Source: Boesenbergia rotunda | Lineage: Eukaryota > Streptophyta > Magnoliopsida > Zingiberales > Zingiberaceae | Length of the DNA stretch: 64,000 bases | Direction of reading: 5' to 3' | Assembly (NCBI GenBank): GCA_024364735.1 | Contig: JAGFNQ010004724.1 | Location: 305,096-369,095 of the forward strand | Part shown: positions 1-9,270 of the stretch, piece by piece | Numbering within the stretch: position 1 is the first letter of the stretch | Layout: every line of letters starts with the position of its first letter | Position numbers and translations under genes: made by a program | Notes under the pieces: generated by a model | Seen by the model: only the letters and a program-made list of their open reading frames with translations | The model's database searches: none | Told to the model about the DNA's origin: nothing

Positions 1-240
1 AAATTAAATTCAAATTAAATTCAAATTCAAATTAAATTAAATTTAATTAAATTCAAAGCAATTAAAAATTTAATTAAGTCAATTAAATCAATTTAATTCA
101 AATGAAGCTAATCAATTCAATCTACTTCAAATAAATTCAACTTTGATTCAAATCAATTCAATCTTAATTAATTAATTTTCAAATTAATTCAAACTTCAAT
201 TAACTCAACTTCAAATCTTAAATAACTTAAACTCAAACTA
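1..240. repeat. AT-rich degenerate tandem repeat
   Basis: Runs of AAATTCAAATT / AATTAAATTC-like units with almost no G. The same repeat type fills 7864-8990 of the complete copy, so this is the 3' end of the same AT-rich domain. Confidence 0.8.
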
Positions 241-507
241 AAATAAAATTTTACGTAAACTGTAACAATTAAAATTAATAACATTAAATATGTCAAAGTG
301 GGTTGGCATATTCGCGGGTTCACACGACATGTATCAAATCGGGAATTTGATACATTTTTAGAAACTTAAATAAAATGCTTTGGACTTGTTTGACTCATGC
401 ATAATTGACATGTCATGCATCTGCTACTTCTTTTTATATGACATGTCATTCATATTTAAATTTTATGCATATATTAGAACGGCTATAGGAAAAAGAATAA
501 TTGAAAC

Positions 508-780
508 TTGATCAACCTAGTATTGGGTGGCGGTGAGATGATAGTACGTTAGGGAAGCCAATTCTAATAAGGTCAAGTATACTTGGTCTCTTTAGACTGG
601 TGAAACTAGCCGAAGCTACCGATCCAAGATCCAAACTAGTTAGACCAGAATTTTTCAAAAAGTAATTTTTGAAAATGAAATTTCATTAAAAGGCTTTGTC
701 AAGGAAAGGGTTGATGATCCAATAAGGCTACGGCCAAAGAAGGCCTAGTGCCTCGCCAAGACCTGGAAGCCAATTTTTGA
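508..780 (+). other. Conserved non-coding block shared with SIRE-like elements (copy 1)
   Basis: Begins near AACCTAGTATTGGGTGG, passes GATGATAGTACG, the ACTAGCCGAAGCTACC segment and GGCTTTGTCAAGGAAAGGG, and ends at TCGCCAAGACCTGGAAGCCA. The same ordered segments occur at 9271-9532, on the minus strand at 31822-32045, and at 48602-48877. It has no shared open frame. In element H, where flanking coding parts are present, it lies between gag and protease. Confidence 0.8.
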
Positions 781-877
781 AATTCAAATTCAAGCTACTT
801 CTTGTCAAATTCAAATCTAACACAAGCTTCAATTAAATCTTAGAATTAAAAATAAATTAAAGAAAAATGATTCAAGT

Positions 878-941
878 ATCTCACAATACACTTATAAGGC
901 AATCATGCTTGTTGTATTGATACATCTAAAATGGGTGAGAT
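878..941 (+). other. Conserved long-range stem, copy 1
   Basis: ATCTCAC (878-884) pairs with GTGAGAT (935-941). The copy 2 form at 9631-9696 is one pair longer (CATCTCAC/GTGAGATG). The loop also contains AATAC and GTATT, which could extend pairing. Related stems are at 48979-49033 (H) and 57104-57160 (C, minus strand). Confidence 0.6.
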
Positions 942-1369
942 GTTAAGGACTAATAAATTGAAAAATATTTTTCAAAATTGTTTTTCAAAATCATTAGAAT
1001 ATTTTTCTAAAAATATATTTTCAAAATAGTGTTTCAACATAATAATGTTTTTATGGAATTCATGCTTGTCTGATTGAATATACATATTATACGTTTTTCA
1101 AAAATTATATCTTTTCAAAAATTGTTTGACTCACGCAATTAGACACAAGCCTCTTAGGACAACACTATAGTTCCTTAAGGCACTTAGATAGAGTCAAACG
1201 GTATCAGATACAGGGGGAGTAAATTTTTTTTGGCTTTCGAAAACTACAAAAATTACTATTATTTGAAAATACTTTTCGAAAACTGAGCTTTAAATCCTTA
1301 TCACTTGTGTTTTTTCGAAAAAGGTTTATGTTGTAAAATTTATCTGTCTTGTTTGATTTTGATAAACCC

Positions 1370-2010
1370 TAAAGACACAGAGGAAGGTCCACTTCATAAT
1401 CTACAAGGACTCCTAGGATGTATCAACTTTAGGGGGAGTATACATCAAACTTCTGAAACAATTTTAATTAATTATTTTGAAATTATTAGATAATTTCTTT
1501 AATTTGAATCAACCCTTAAGACTTAGAGGAAGAGTACTTGTGGTCAACAAGCTTCCTAGGACTTGGTCAAGTTTAGGAGGAGATCAAATTAAAAGAATTA
1601 TTGAATATTTCAAATATTTTCAATGCGCAGTATTTTCAAATCCTGTGAAAACATAAGTATTTGTTTTAAAATACTATCAATTTGAATAATACTATTAGTC
1701 TATTGTTTTCATGTGACCTATGAAATTATCTTTGAAACAATATTTACTTGAGTTTGAAGAAATTTCAGGACACTTAGGAAATGTCTTTGTAGTCAACAAG
1801 GTTCCCCAGGATAGTGTCAGACTGGAAGATAAACCAAATCAAGTAATATATTGAGTCTTCAAAAGTTCACACATTTTTCAAAATGCACCAGCATATATTT
1901 TCAAAAAGTATTATCATTTTTTTTCAAAATTCTATTAATATTTACTTGACTTTGAAAAATTTTCAGGACACTTAGGAAAATGTCCTTGTAGTCAACAAGG
2001 TTTCCCAGGA
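1370..2010 (+). repeat. Degenerate stem-loop modules (copy 1)
   Basis: Four diverged modules near 1378-1432, 1528-1556, 1775-1806 and 1973-2007, each after a variant of CTTAGGACAC/AAGACTTAGAG and followed by a purine-rich GGGGGAG or GACTGGAAG stretch. Module 2 reads GGAAG...CTTGT-GGTCA-ACAAG-CTTCC. Modules 3 and 4 read TAGGAAA...CYTTGT-AGTCA-ACAAGG-TTYCC. The arms change together while the central GTCA stays constant. Module 1 is the least regular. Confidence 0.7.
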
Positions 2011-2590
2011 TTGTGTCAGACTGGAAAAGAAACTTAGTCAAATAAAATATTATGTTTCAAAAATTACTTATATTTCTCAAAGTCTCATCTCTTTGAAAAT
2101 AGTTAGTACTTGCAAAATAGGCATAATATTTATATTTTCCAAAATAACATTTTTAAGTTATGCATTTTCCAAAAAGTACTTTATATTTTTCAAAAAATTA
2201 CGAATTCTTTCAAAAGTACGTGCATGTTGGTAAAGATCATTTTTCAAAGTACTTGCATTTTTCAAAACGAATAACATCTTTTTTTAAAATTATGCACTTT
2301 TTTCAAAAATGCAATATATCATTCAAAATACAATGCTTTCAAAATTTCTACACCAAGTATTTTTTAAAAAGAACCAAAATATTCATTATTGGTGCAAGTA
2401 TTTTCTTAAAGTTTTTTTGATGTATGACAAAGGGGGAGAGGTGTGCTTAAGTTAGAAAAATTTTAGAAAAATTTTCTCCTAAAAATCAAAAATATAGTTT
2501 CAAAACTTATATCAATTTTTTCTTGTTTTTTATCCTAAGGATAGTGAGTTAGCCCCTTAAACCAATCTAACTTAAGTTATTGTCAAACAT

Positions 2591-2605
2591 CAAAAAGGGG
2601 CAGAT
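2591..2605 (+). promoter_or_regulatory. Polypurine tract of copy 1
   Basis: CAAAAAGGGGCAGAT directly before the TG of the 3' LTR. This is the expected plus-strand priming site. The equivalent tract of copy 2 is uninterrupted purine (AAAAAGGGGGAGAT); here a C interrupts it. Confidence 0.8.
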
Positions 2606-2763
2606 TGTTGGTGCAAGTTGCATCAATGATGTTCCTCTTGAAGTGTTTTAATGTTTGACAATACACTTAAGTCAGTGATACAATGAACAGACAAAGGGGA
2701 GTAGGAGAGAAGTAACCAAAGCTGAAGAAAAGTCCTAGTTAATCTAGGCATTGAAACCCTAAG

Positions 2764-3035
2764 TCCCAGCAAAGGGCTGCTGGGCACCTAGCGAAGGAAT
2801 GCTAGGCACCTGGCGAAGGACTGCCAGTATCCAAAGCCCTAGCGAAGGACTGGTAGGCACCTGGCGAAGGACTGCCAGCATCCAAGCCCTAGCGAAGGAC
2901 TGCTAGGCACCTGGCGAAGGACTGCCAGTATCCAAGACCTAGCGAAGGACTGCTAGGCACTGGGCGAAGGACAGCTCGGTATCCAAGACCTGGCAAAGGA
3001 CCGCCAGGCAAAAGTCCACCCGAAGGACTGGGTGG
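2764..3035. repeat. Tandem hairpin array in LTR (11 units)
   Basis: Eleven short inverted repeats follow one another, each of the form stem, GAAGGACT-like loop, complementary stem. Stem types include CCCAGC/GCTGGG, CCTAGC/GCTAGG, CCTGGC/GCCAGG and CCACCC/GGGTGG; units are separated by CAC, TATCCAAG or similar. The array lies upstream of the TATA box, in U3. Confidence 0.85.
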
Positions 3036-3505
3036 CAACCGTCTCCTGAAAGGAGTAGGTGAAGGGCGAGTTCTCGGGGAAGGGAACTTGTGCCGGTTCG
3101 ACCTAGGGTTTCGTGAAAATCCGAAGTCCGAACCAAGTCCCTAAGGCTAACATTATATGTATCCATGCTTTGTGTTTGTGTATCTTGCAGGTATCAAGAA
3201 CCGGAGACAAAGCAGTTAAACCAGGTAAAAAGGTGTTGGAGGCCCTATGCAGGGCGCCCCCATGCACCAGGGCGCCCCCAGCAGTGGGGGCGCCCCCATG
3301 CAACCAGGGCGCCCCAGGCAGTACTAAATAGAGTAGCCTGCGCTGCTGCGAGTCCGAAGCACAGGATAAGCGTTCAAGAGGGCGCCCGGGATGTTCGGGG
3401 CGCCCTGGTCAAAGAACTTATCACCTGCGGCGAAGTAGGCACAAAGATAAGTGTTGACCGAGTCTTCCGGGGCGCCCCCAGCGTCCAGGGCGCCCCCAGG
3501 AGGCC

Positions 3506-3513
3506 TATATATG
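3506..3513 (+). promoter_or_regulatory. TATA box, copy 1 LTR
   Basis: TATATATG follows the GC-rich GGCGCCCCCAGGAGGCC segment and precedes GGGGCCTCGACCCC. Position and context match the TATAAAA at 6323 in copy 2. Confidence 0.65.
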
Positions 3514-4013
3514 GGGCCTCGACCCCTCTGCTTCAGACACGACTTCCAAGTACTGTTCTGATCATTCTGACCGTCGACAACGCGCTAAAGACGAGGCTCT
3601 ACGACCGGGAGGGTCCAGGAGGAAGTGTGCGGCACTTCGGAGGTCCAGATCGGCCGAGTTTCATATTCGTGTTTGGTTTGCTTTTACTTGTTCCGTACTT
3701 TAACTTTCAATATCTTTTTGATTGTAATTGTAAACTGTAAGACGGGTTTTCTCCGCCTCCGGAAATTCCGGAAAGGAGACCAATAGTGGACTCACGCCGA
3801 GTACATAGGCCTTGGACGTACTGACCCAGGGGGGTCGGGAACCAAGTAAATAAATCCCGCGTGTCATTGTCCTTTGCTTTGTTTTTCGTTCCATTTATTT
3901 TCCCGCTGCGCTACTAATATTCTAAGTCCAGAACGAAAGTTTTACGAAGAATTCCGAAAGAGTTTTCACGATCGATATTCACACCCTCCTCTATCGACGG
4001 CACCGGTCCTACA

Positions 4014-5126
4014 TGCTGGACACCAGGCGAAGGACTGCTTAGTACTGAAGACCTGGCGAAGGACTGCTAGGCACCTGGCGAAGGACTGCTGGGCAAAAGT
4101 CCAACCGGAGGAGTCAGTTGGCAACAGGTAAATTCTCCTGAGAGGAGTAGGTGAGGACGCGTTCCCCGTCGAGGGAACAGTATGCGTTGGTTCGACCTAG
4201 TGTTCCATTTTGGAGACCCAAAGTCAGAACCAAGATAGCTACGTCTGTAAAATTTACTAACATACTTGCTTTATCATGTTTGGTACTAACCCTGGATGCA
4301 GGACCGAAGGAACGAGTTTCTGCAGCTCAGAACGCTCCAAAGGAGAGGGGCAGCAGCTAGGTTGGGAGCCCGGGAGGTCCCGGGCGCCCGAGGTCAAAGC
4401 CAAACAAGAGTTGAGCAAGAAAACACTTCGGAAGCTCACTGGGCCAGGCGCCCCCAAGCTCCCGGGCGCCCCCGTGCTCCCGGGCGCCACGGATGCCTCG
4501 GGCGCCCTGGGTCCAAGCCAACGAAGCAACCAAAGTCTATCCAGCCGAGAAGCCAGCAGATTGGGTCAACCGGGGCGCCCCCTGTGTCCCGGGCGCCCCC
4601 GTCAAACCTCAAGCCCGATCCTGGAGGGATAAGGGCTGACCGAGAGGTTTGCGGATCGAGTGACACGCGGAGGGCGCCCCCAACGTCTAGGGCACCCCCA
4701 AGTGCACTATATAAGGGGCTCGACCCCCAAGGCTTTCAGACACATTCTTCCAACGCCAATACGCTCTTTGACTCAAGCGCTCTGCTCCGGAAACCTCCCA
4801 TCTCGAGATTCAAGTGCCGACGATGACCCTCTGCTCCGAAGTACGATCCACACCGGGCGTCGGTAACGAAGAGTTTAATTTTTAGTTTACTGTACTACAA
4901 CTGTAATATTTTTCTGTAATCATTTGCGCACATATAGAATTGCCCGCAGTAAACGATCAACGACCGTGGGCCTTGGAGTAGGAGCCGACCACGACTCCGA
5001 ACCAAGTAAAATCGCTTGAGTTCTTGTGCTGTGTTTTCAATTCCGCTGCGTATTCTCTTAACCTCGAATCCGAAAAGTTTTTAACGATATTCACCCCCCC
5101 CTCTATCGTATTCTCTCGATCCAACA
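4014..5126 (+). repeat. 3' portion of an LTR of another SIRE-like family (E)
   Basis: 1113 bp ending CTCTCGATCCAACA, the same terminus as the LTRs of element C (reverse-complemented there, starting 54933 and 59527). Shared parts: four hairpin units (4022-4115), the block with CTCCTGAGAGGAGTAGGTGA and GGTTCGACCTAG, GC-rich GGGCGCC palindromes, TATA at 4709, and the ATTCACCCCCCCCTCTATCG end. Its 5' part is cut off where copy 1 is inserted. Orientation is opposite to the surrounding element A, so it is a separate insertion, either a solo LTR or the 3' LTR of an element extending left. Confidence 0.8.
4709..4715 (+). promoter_or_regulatory. TATA box, LTR E
   Basis: CACTATATAAGGGGCTCGACCC: TATATAA, with the same downstream CTCGACCC context as the other LTRs of this group. 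Confidence 0.6.
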
Positions 5127-5242
5127 CTGATAATTCAAAAGTGGAAGTTTTAGGATACCAAATCCCTATATTCAGGGTACCCTTAATGTACCTAAGTACT
5201 CTTTTTAGGGCAGCTAAGTGAGATTCCTTAGCACAAGTTTGG
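5127..5242 (-). pseudogene. RNase H fragment of element A
   Basis: On the minus strand this encodes CAKESHLAALKRVLRYIKGT...GIWYPKTSTFELS, the stretch between reverse transcriptase and RNase H in Ty1/copia polyproteins. It matches the same part of element C (about 57840-57970). It continues directly at 12610 once copy 2 is removed. To the left it stops at LTR E. Confidence 0.85.
5238..5242. other. Target-site duplication TTTGG (left of copy 2)
   Basis: TTTGG directly precedes the TG of the 5' LTR and recurs at 12610-12614 directly after the CA of the 3' LTR. The uninterrupted form of the target is visible in element C, where CATGTTTGGTACC occurs once. Confidence 0.95.
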
Positions 5243-5400
5243 TGTTGGTGCAAGTTGCATCAATGATGTTCTCCTTTATGTGTTTTAATGTTTGACAATG
5301 TACTTAAGTCAGTAATATGTTGAACAGACAAAGGGGAGCGAAGGAGAAGTAACCTAAGCCTGAGAAAAGTCCTAGTTAAGCTAGGCATGGAAACCCTAAG

Positions 5401-5753
5401 ACCTAGCGAAGGGCTGCTAGGCTCTGGCGAAGGGCTGCCAGAACGGAAAAGACCTAGCGAAGGACTACTAGGCTCTGGCGAAGGGTTGCCAGAAAGAAAA
5501 AACCTAGCGAAGGGCTGCTAGGCACCTGACGAAGGGCTGTCAGGAAAATAAGTCCTAGCGAAGGGCTGCTAGGCACCTGACGAAGGGTTGTCAGGGGAAC
5601 AAGTCCTAGCGAAGGGATGCTGGGCACCTGACGAAGGGCTGTCAGGGAAACAAGACCTAGCGAAGGGCTGCTAGGCACCAAGCGAAGGGATGCTTGGTAT
5701 CCAAGACCTAGCGAAGGGCGGCTAGGCAAAAGTCCACCCGAAGGACCGGGTGG
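5401..5753. repeat. Tandem hairpin array in LTR (14 units)
   Basis: Fourteen units. Examples: CCTAGC-GAAGGGCT-GCTAGG, CTGGC-GAAGGGCT-GCCAG, CCTGAC-GAAGGGCT-GTCAGG, CCAAGC-GAAGGGAT-GCTTGG and CCACCC-GAAGGACC-GGGTGG. Different stems are each complementary while the loop stays close to GAAGGRCT. The array lies about 570-920 bp upstream of the TATA box, so in the element's RNA it would be present only near the 3' end, in U3. Confidence 0.9.
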
Positions 5754-6322
5754 CAACCGTCTCCTGAAAGGAGTAGGTGAAAGGCGCTTTCTCGGGGGTA
5801 AGAGTTTGCGTCGGTTCGACCTAGGATTGCGTGCCAATCCGAAGTCCAAACCAAGTCCTTAAGCCTAACATTGTATGTATATGTGCTTTGTATTTGTGTA
5901 TCTTGTAGGTACCAAGAACCGGAGACAAAGCAAGTTGCTGAAAAAGGCTGTTGGGGGCGCCCGGAGCGTCCGGGGCGCCCCCAGGTAGTACTAAAACATG
6001 CAGTTTCGTGATGAAGTCAAAACAGGTGTCAACCGGGGCGCCCGGAGCGTCCGGGGCGCCCCCAGGCAGTACTATACATGCAGCAAACGTGTGTTTGCAG
6101 AACAGGTGTCAACCGGGGCGCCCGGAGCGTCCGGGGCGCCCTGATTAGTAGCTGTTTTGCTGTTTCGAAGCCAGAACACAGGATAAGCCTCCACGGGGGC
6201 ACCCGGGTCATCCGGGGCGCCCTGGTCAAAGTCCTTATCACCTGCGGCGAAGTAGGCGTGAAGATAAAAGTTGACAGAGTCTTCCGGGGCGCCCCCGTCG
6301 ACCAGGGCGCCCCCAGGAGGGC

Positions 6323-6329
6323 TATAAAA
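6323..6329 (+). promoter_or_regulatory. TATA box, copy 2 5' LTR
   Basis: TATAAAA in GGGCTATAAAAGGGGCTTCG, following a GC-rich stretch. It is the likely core promoter for the element RNA; a start would be expected about 30 bp downstream. The same box is at 12117-12123 in the 3' LTR. Confidence 0.75.
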
Positions 6330-6818
6330 GGGGCTTCGACCCCTCTTCTTCCAAAAACACTTTCCAACTTCGAATCTGTTCATTCCGACTGACGACAATG
6401 CGCTAAAGACGAGGCTCTGCGACCGGGAGGCTCCAGGAGGAAGTGCGCGGCACTTCGGAGGTCCAGATCGGCCGAGCTTCACATTTTTGCTTGGTTTGCA
6501 ATTAATTACAGTATTTATTTTTCTTTATTATTGCTTGTAATATTGCACTGTAAGTCGGGTTTCTCCGCCTCCGGAAATTCCGGAAAGGAGACTATTAGTG
6601 GACTCAACGCCGAGTACATAGGCCTTGGACGTACTGACCCTGGGGGGTTGGGAACCAAGTAAATAAACCTGTCGTATCCCCTGTTTTGCTTTCTTTTATT
6701 TTATCTTTATGTTTCCGCTGCACTAACGCTCTGAGTCCAGAAGTCTTACGAAATATTTACGAAAGTTTTCACGATCGATATTCACCCCCCCCTCTATCGA
6801 CGGCACCGGTCCTACAAG

Positions 6819-6830
6819 TGGTATCAGAGC
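6819..6830 (+). promoter_or_regulatory. Primer-binding site (initiator-Met tRNA type)
   Basis: TGGTATCAGAGC two bases after the 5' LTR, complementary to the 3' end of plant initiator methionine tRNA, as in most plant Ty1/copia elements. Confidence 0.92.
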
Positions 6831-6921
6831 TGAGCCGCTCTTCACCGGACTAACCGCCGACGGAGCAACGACGCCAGGAGTTGAGGGGGAGCCTTGGGTG
6901 AATCAGGTATATTTTATTTAA

Positions 6922-7863
6922 ATGTCTATTTTTAAATTTCATATTACATGCTTCACATGCAGGGAGAGAGGGCACTACAAAAATCAGTGCCCTACTCGTA
7001 AGAATCGTTCGTCACCGGCGGCAAAGGAGGTACCAGCGCCAGGAAACCGAAGGGACAAAAGTCACGTACAGTGCTTCAAATGCAAGAAATACGGACACTA
7101 CAAAAACAAGTGTCCGGCAAAGGTACATAAGATTTACGTTCCAAAAGTTTTACAATTCCCTGCACAGTTTTTAGATAATCCAGTTAATTTTTCTGAAAAA
7201 TTAAATTTACTGCATAGTAGATTGAATATTTTGCATGAAAAATTAGAGAATACGGATATGATCAAAATATCCAAAATTAACTATTTAATTATTAATATCA
7301 ATTCAATAATTGCTAAAATTAATTTTGATATTAAATCTAAAATAAACTCTGATAATTCTTTAGATAATTACAAATTCAAATTTGAAAATCCGTTGTACAA
7401 ATCTGAATCTGAATCTGAAAATCTTAAAGATAATCAAGAAATTAATTCTGAAAATCTTAGAGATAATCCAGAAATTAATTCTAAGGATAATCTAGAGATT
7501 AATTCTGAATGTTTGGAAAATATTGAAGATATATCTGAGGATAACTCTGAGGATAATTCTGAAGATAATTTTCTACTAGATAATAATTTAATTATAGATA
7601 ATATTGAAGATTATTACAAAACCTTAGTTAGTGGCCCAAATTACTCCACCTACTGTAAGGATATTGAAAGACTTAATCTTGAGGAGGAGATAGAATTTTC
7701 TAATATAAAGGCCATAATTAATAAAAATAACAAAATTTCAAATAAATCAAAATTATTAGAAAAACTCGAAAAGAAAGATAAAGATGAAGAAGAAATTATT
7801 GAAATAATGAAAATGATGAATTTAAACCCACAATTATTAATTAATCATTATAATTCAAATTAA
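6922..7863 (+). CDS. Zinc-knuckle (gag-like) protein of copy 2
   Basis: 313 codons, the only long frame in the element. Two CCHC knuckles lie close to the N-terminus: CFTCRERGHYKNQC (residues about 11-24) and CFKCKKYGHYKNKC (about 51-64), typical of retroviral nucleocapsid RNA-binding modules. No capsid domain precedes them. The middle (about 150-230) is built of acidic, Asn/Glu/Asp/Ser-rich repeats (ENLKDNQEINS, ISEDNSEDNSED). The C-terminal third is Lys/Glu/Asn-rich and helical in character (LLEKLEKKDKDEEEIIEI). The start is the first ATG after the PBS leader that gives this frame; an upstream spliced exon cannot be excluded. The frame is uninterrupted despite very AT-rich codons, which fits recent function. 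It may bind element RNA, but without a capsid it could not by itself form a particle. That role is inferred. Confidence 0.75.
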   Translation: MSIFKFHITCFTCRERGHYKNQCPTRKNRSSPAAKEVPAPGNRRDKSHVQCFKCKKYGHYKNKCPAKVHKIYVPKVLQFPAQFLDNPVNFSEKLNLLHSRLNILHEKLENTDMIKISKINYLIININSIIAKINFDIKSKINSDNSLDNYKFKFENPLYKSESESENLKDNQEINSENLRDNPEINSKDNLEINSECLENIEDISEDNSEDNSEDNFLLDNNLIIDNIEDYYKTLVSGPNYSTYCKDIERLNLEEEIEFSNIKAIINKNNKISNKSKLLEKLEKKDKDEEEIIEIMKMMNLNPQLLINHYNSN

Positions 7864-8990
7864 ATCCTAAATTAAATTCAAATTAATTCGAATTAAATCT
7901 TAATTTAATCCTAATTAAATTCGAAATAAATATTAATTTAATCCTAATTAAATTAGAAATAAATCTTAATTTAATCCTAATTAAATTCGAAATAAATATT
8001 AATTTAATCCTAATTAAATTCAAATTAAATCCAAATTTAATTCAAATTAAATTTAAATTAAATCCCAAATTAAATTCAAATTAATTCAAAAAAAAATCTT
8101 AATTAATTCAGTTAAATCAATTAAATCTTAATTAATTCAGTTAAATCAATTAAATCTTAATTAATTCAAATAAATCTTAATTAATTCAATTAAATCAATT
8201 AAACCTTAATTAATCTTAATTAATTCAGTTAAATCAATTAAATCTTAATTAAATTTTAATTAAATCAATTAAATCTTAATTAATTCAAATAAATCTTAAT
8301 TAATTCAATTAAACTAATCAATTCAATTCAACTTTAATTAATCTAATTAACTTTAATTAATTAATTTAATTCAATTAAATCAATTTAATTCAAATTAACT
8401 TTAATTAATTAATTTAATTCAATTAAACTTCAATTAAATCAATTTAATTCAATTAAACTTCAATTAAATCAATTTAATTCAATTAAATTTCAATTAAATC
8501 AATTTAATTCAATTAAATTTCAATTAAATCAATTTAATTCAATTTAACTTCAATTAAATCAACTTACTTCAATTTAACTTCAATTAAATCAACTTAATTC
8601 AATTAAACTTCAATTAAATCAATTTAATTCAATTAAACCTCAATTAAATCAATTTAATTCAATTAAACTTCAATGAAAGCAACAAATAATTCGAATTAAT
8701 CCACTTAAAATCAATTAAATTCAATTAAATTCAAATAATTCGAATTAATCCACTTAAATTCAATTAAATTCAATTAAATTCAAATAATTCAAATTAATCC
8801 ACTTAAATTCAATTAAATTCAAATTAATTCAATTAATTCACCTTAATTCAAATTAATTCAATAAATTCACTTTAATTCAATTAATTCAAATTAATTCACT
8901 TTTCAATTAAATTCAAATTAACTCAACTTTAATTCAATTAAATTCAAATTAACTCAATTTTAATTCAACTAAATCCAATCTTAAATCACT
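7864..8990. repeat. AT-rich minisatellite domain
   Basis: About 1.1 kb of AATTAAATTC/TTAATTAATTC-like repeats with very few G. At about 8430-8690 a clear period of 30 bp is visible (CAATTAAATCAATTTAATTC plus AATTAAACTT), roughly eight copies with single-base changes. It follows the stop codon of the zinc-knuckle frame. Confidence 0.85.
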
Positions 8991-9270
8991 TAAACCTGAA
9001 CCAAACTAAAACCTTACCCAAACCGCAACAATTAATTCAATAAAATCAAATATGTCAAAGTGGGTTGACATATTCACAGGTTCACACGATATGTATCAAA
9101 TCGAGAATTTGATACATTCTTAGAAACAAAAATAAAATGTCTTGACTTGTTTGACTCATGCATAATTGTCATGCCATACATTTGCTATTTTCCTTTAAAA
9201 TATATGACATGTCATTCATATTTAATTTTTATGCATAATTTAGAAAGGTCATAAGAAAAAGATAATTGAA

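Larger units (their letters stand above)
241..2590 (+). other. Non-coding 3' internal region of copy 1
   Basis: About 2.3 kb without a convincing reading frame; short ORFs such as 1305-1493 and 2160-2420 are low-complexity and are not conserved in copy 2. It contains blocks also found in copy 2: the GTCAAAGTGGGTTG segment near 294, the conserved block 508-780, a CATCTCAC-type stem (878-941), and stem-loop modules 1370-2010. Between blocks it is poly-T/poly-A 'TTTTCAAAA' filler. Confidence 0.75.
1..4013 (+). mobile_element. 3' half of a non-autonomous LTR retrotransposon (copy 1)
   Basis: Positions 1-2605 are internal sequence and 2606-4013 a complete 3' LTR (TG...CA), with a polypurine tract between them. 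The internal part follows, block by block, the region 8990-11036 of the complete copy at 5243-12609: AT-rich repeats, a conserved non-coding block, stem-loop modules, then AAGGGG-type polypurine. I find no reverse transcriptase, integrase or protease reading frame. The 5' LTR and any gag lie left of the window. The element appears to sit inside another LTR (4014-5126); the predicted 5-bp target duplication is TGCTG at 4014-4018, whose partner is outside the window. Confidence 0.85.
2606..4013 (+). repeat. 3' LTR of copy 1
   Basis: 1408 bp, starting TGTTGGTGCAAG and ending GGTCCTACA. Parts in order: a hairpin array (2764-3035), a conserved block with GGAGTAGGTGAAGGGCGAG and GGTTCGACCTAGG (about 3052-3110), GC-rich GGGCGCCCC palindromes (about 3246-3500), a TATA box at 3506, then a U5-like end with TTCAC...CTCTATCGACGG. 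It is colinear with the copy 2 LTRs but clearly diverged (1408 against 1574 bp), so the two copies belong to related subfamilies. Confidence 0.9.
5243..6816 (+). repeat. 5' LTR of copy 2
   Basis: 1574 bp, TGTTGGTGCAAG...CCGGTCCTACA. Order: hairpin array (5401-5753), conserved GGAGTAGGTGAAAGGCGC / GGTTCGACCTAGG block (about 5771-5825), GC-rich GGGGCGCC palindromes (about 5953-6315), TATA (6323), GACGAGGCTCTGCGACCGGG segment, CCTCCGGAAATTCCGGA inverted repeat (about 6570), and a C8 run before CTCTATCGACGG. Differences from the 3' LTR seen by eye: near 5619, 6014, 6271, 6400 and 6679, plus one C in the run at 6785. Confidence 0.95.

Noticed and set aside
2160..2420. 86-codon ORF in the internal region of copy 1
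   Set aside because: Phe/Lys/Ser low-complexity translation of TTTTCAAAA filler; not conserved in copy 2.
4014..5126. 3' LTR of element A
   Set aside because: It is in the opposite orientation to A and its sequence belongs to the family of element C's LTRs, not A's 5' LTR.
5401..5753. CRISPR-like array
   Set aside because: The repeats are self-complementary throughout with no unique spacers, lie in LTRs of a plant genome, and have no cas genes.
5815..5825. tRNA gene or pol III promoter at GGTTCGACCTAG in LTRs
   Set aside because: B-box-like only; no cloverleaf and no A box at a suitable distance.
5454..5849. 131-codon minus-strand ORF with repeated PSSPSLGL (also at 11248-11643, and similar ORFs at 55983-56205 and 60583-60805)
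   Set aside because: It is the translation of the tandem hairpin array in the LTR; the repeat explains both the openness and the peptide repeats, and no product is expected from U3.
5951..6482. Overlapping ORFs on both strands rich in GAP/GRP (also 3103-3740, 4257-4866 and 11745-12276)
   Set aside because: All come from the GC-rich GGGCGCC repeats, which lack stops in several frames.
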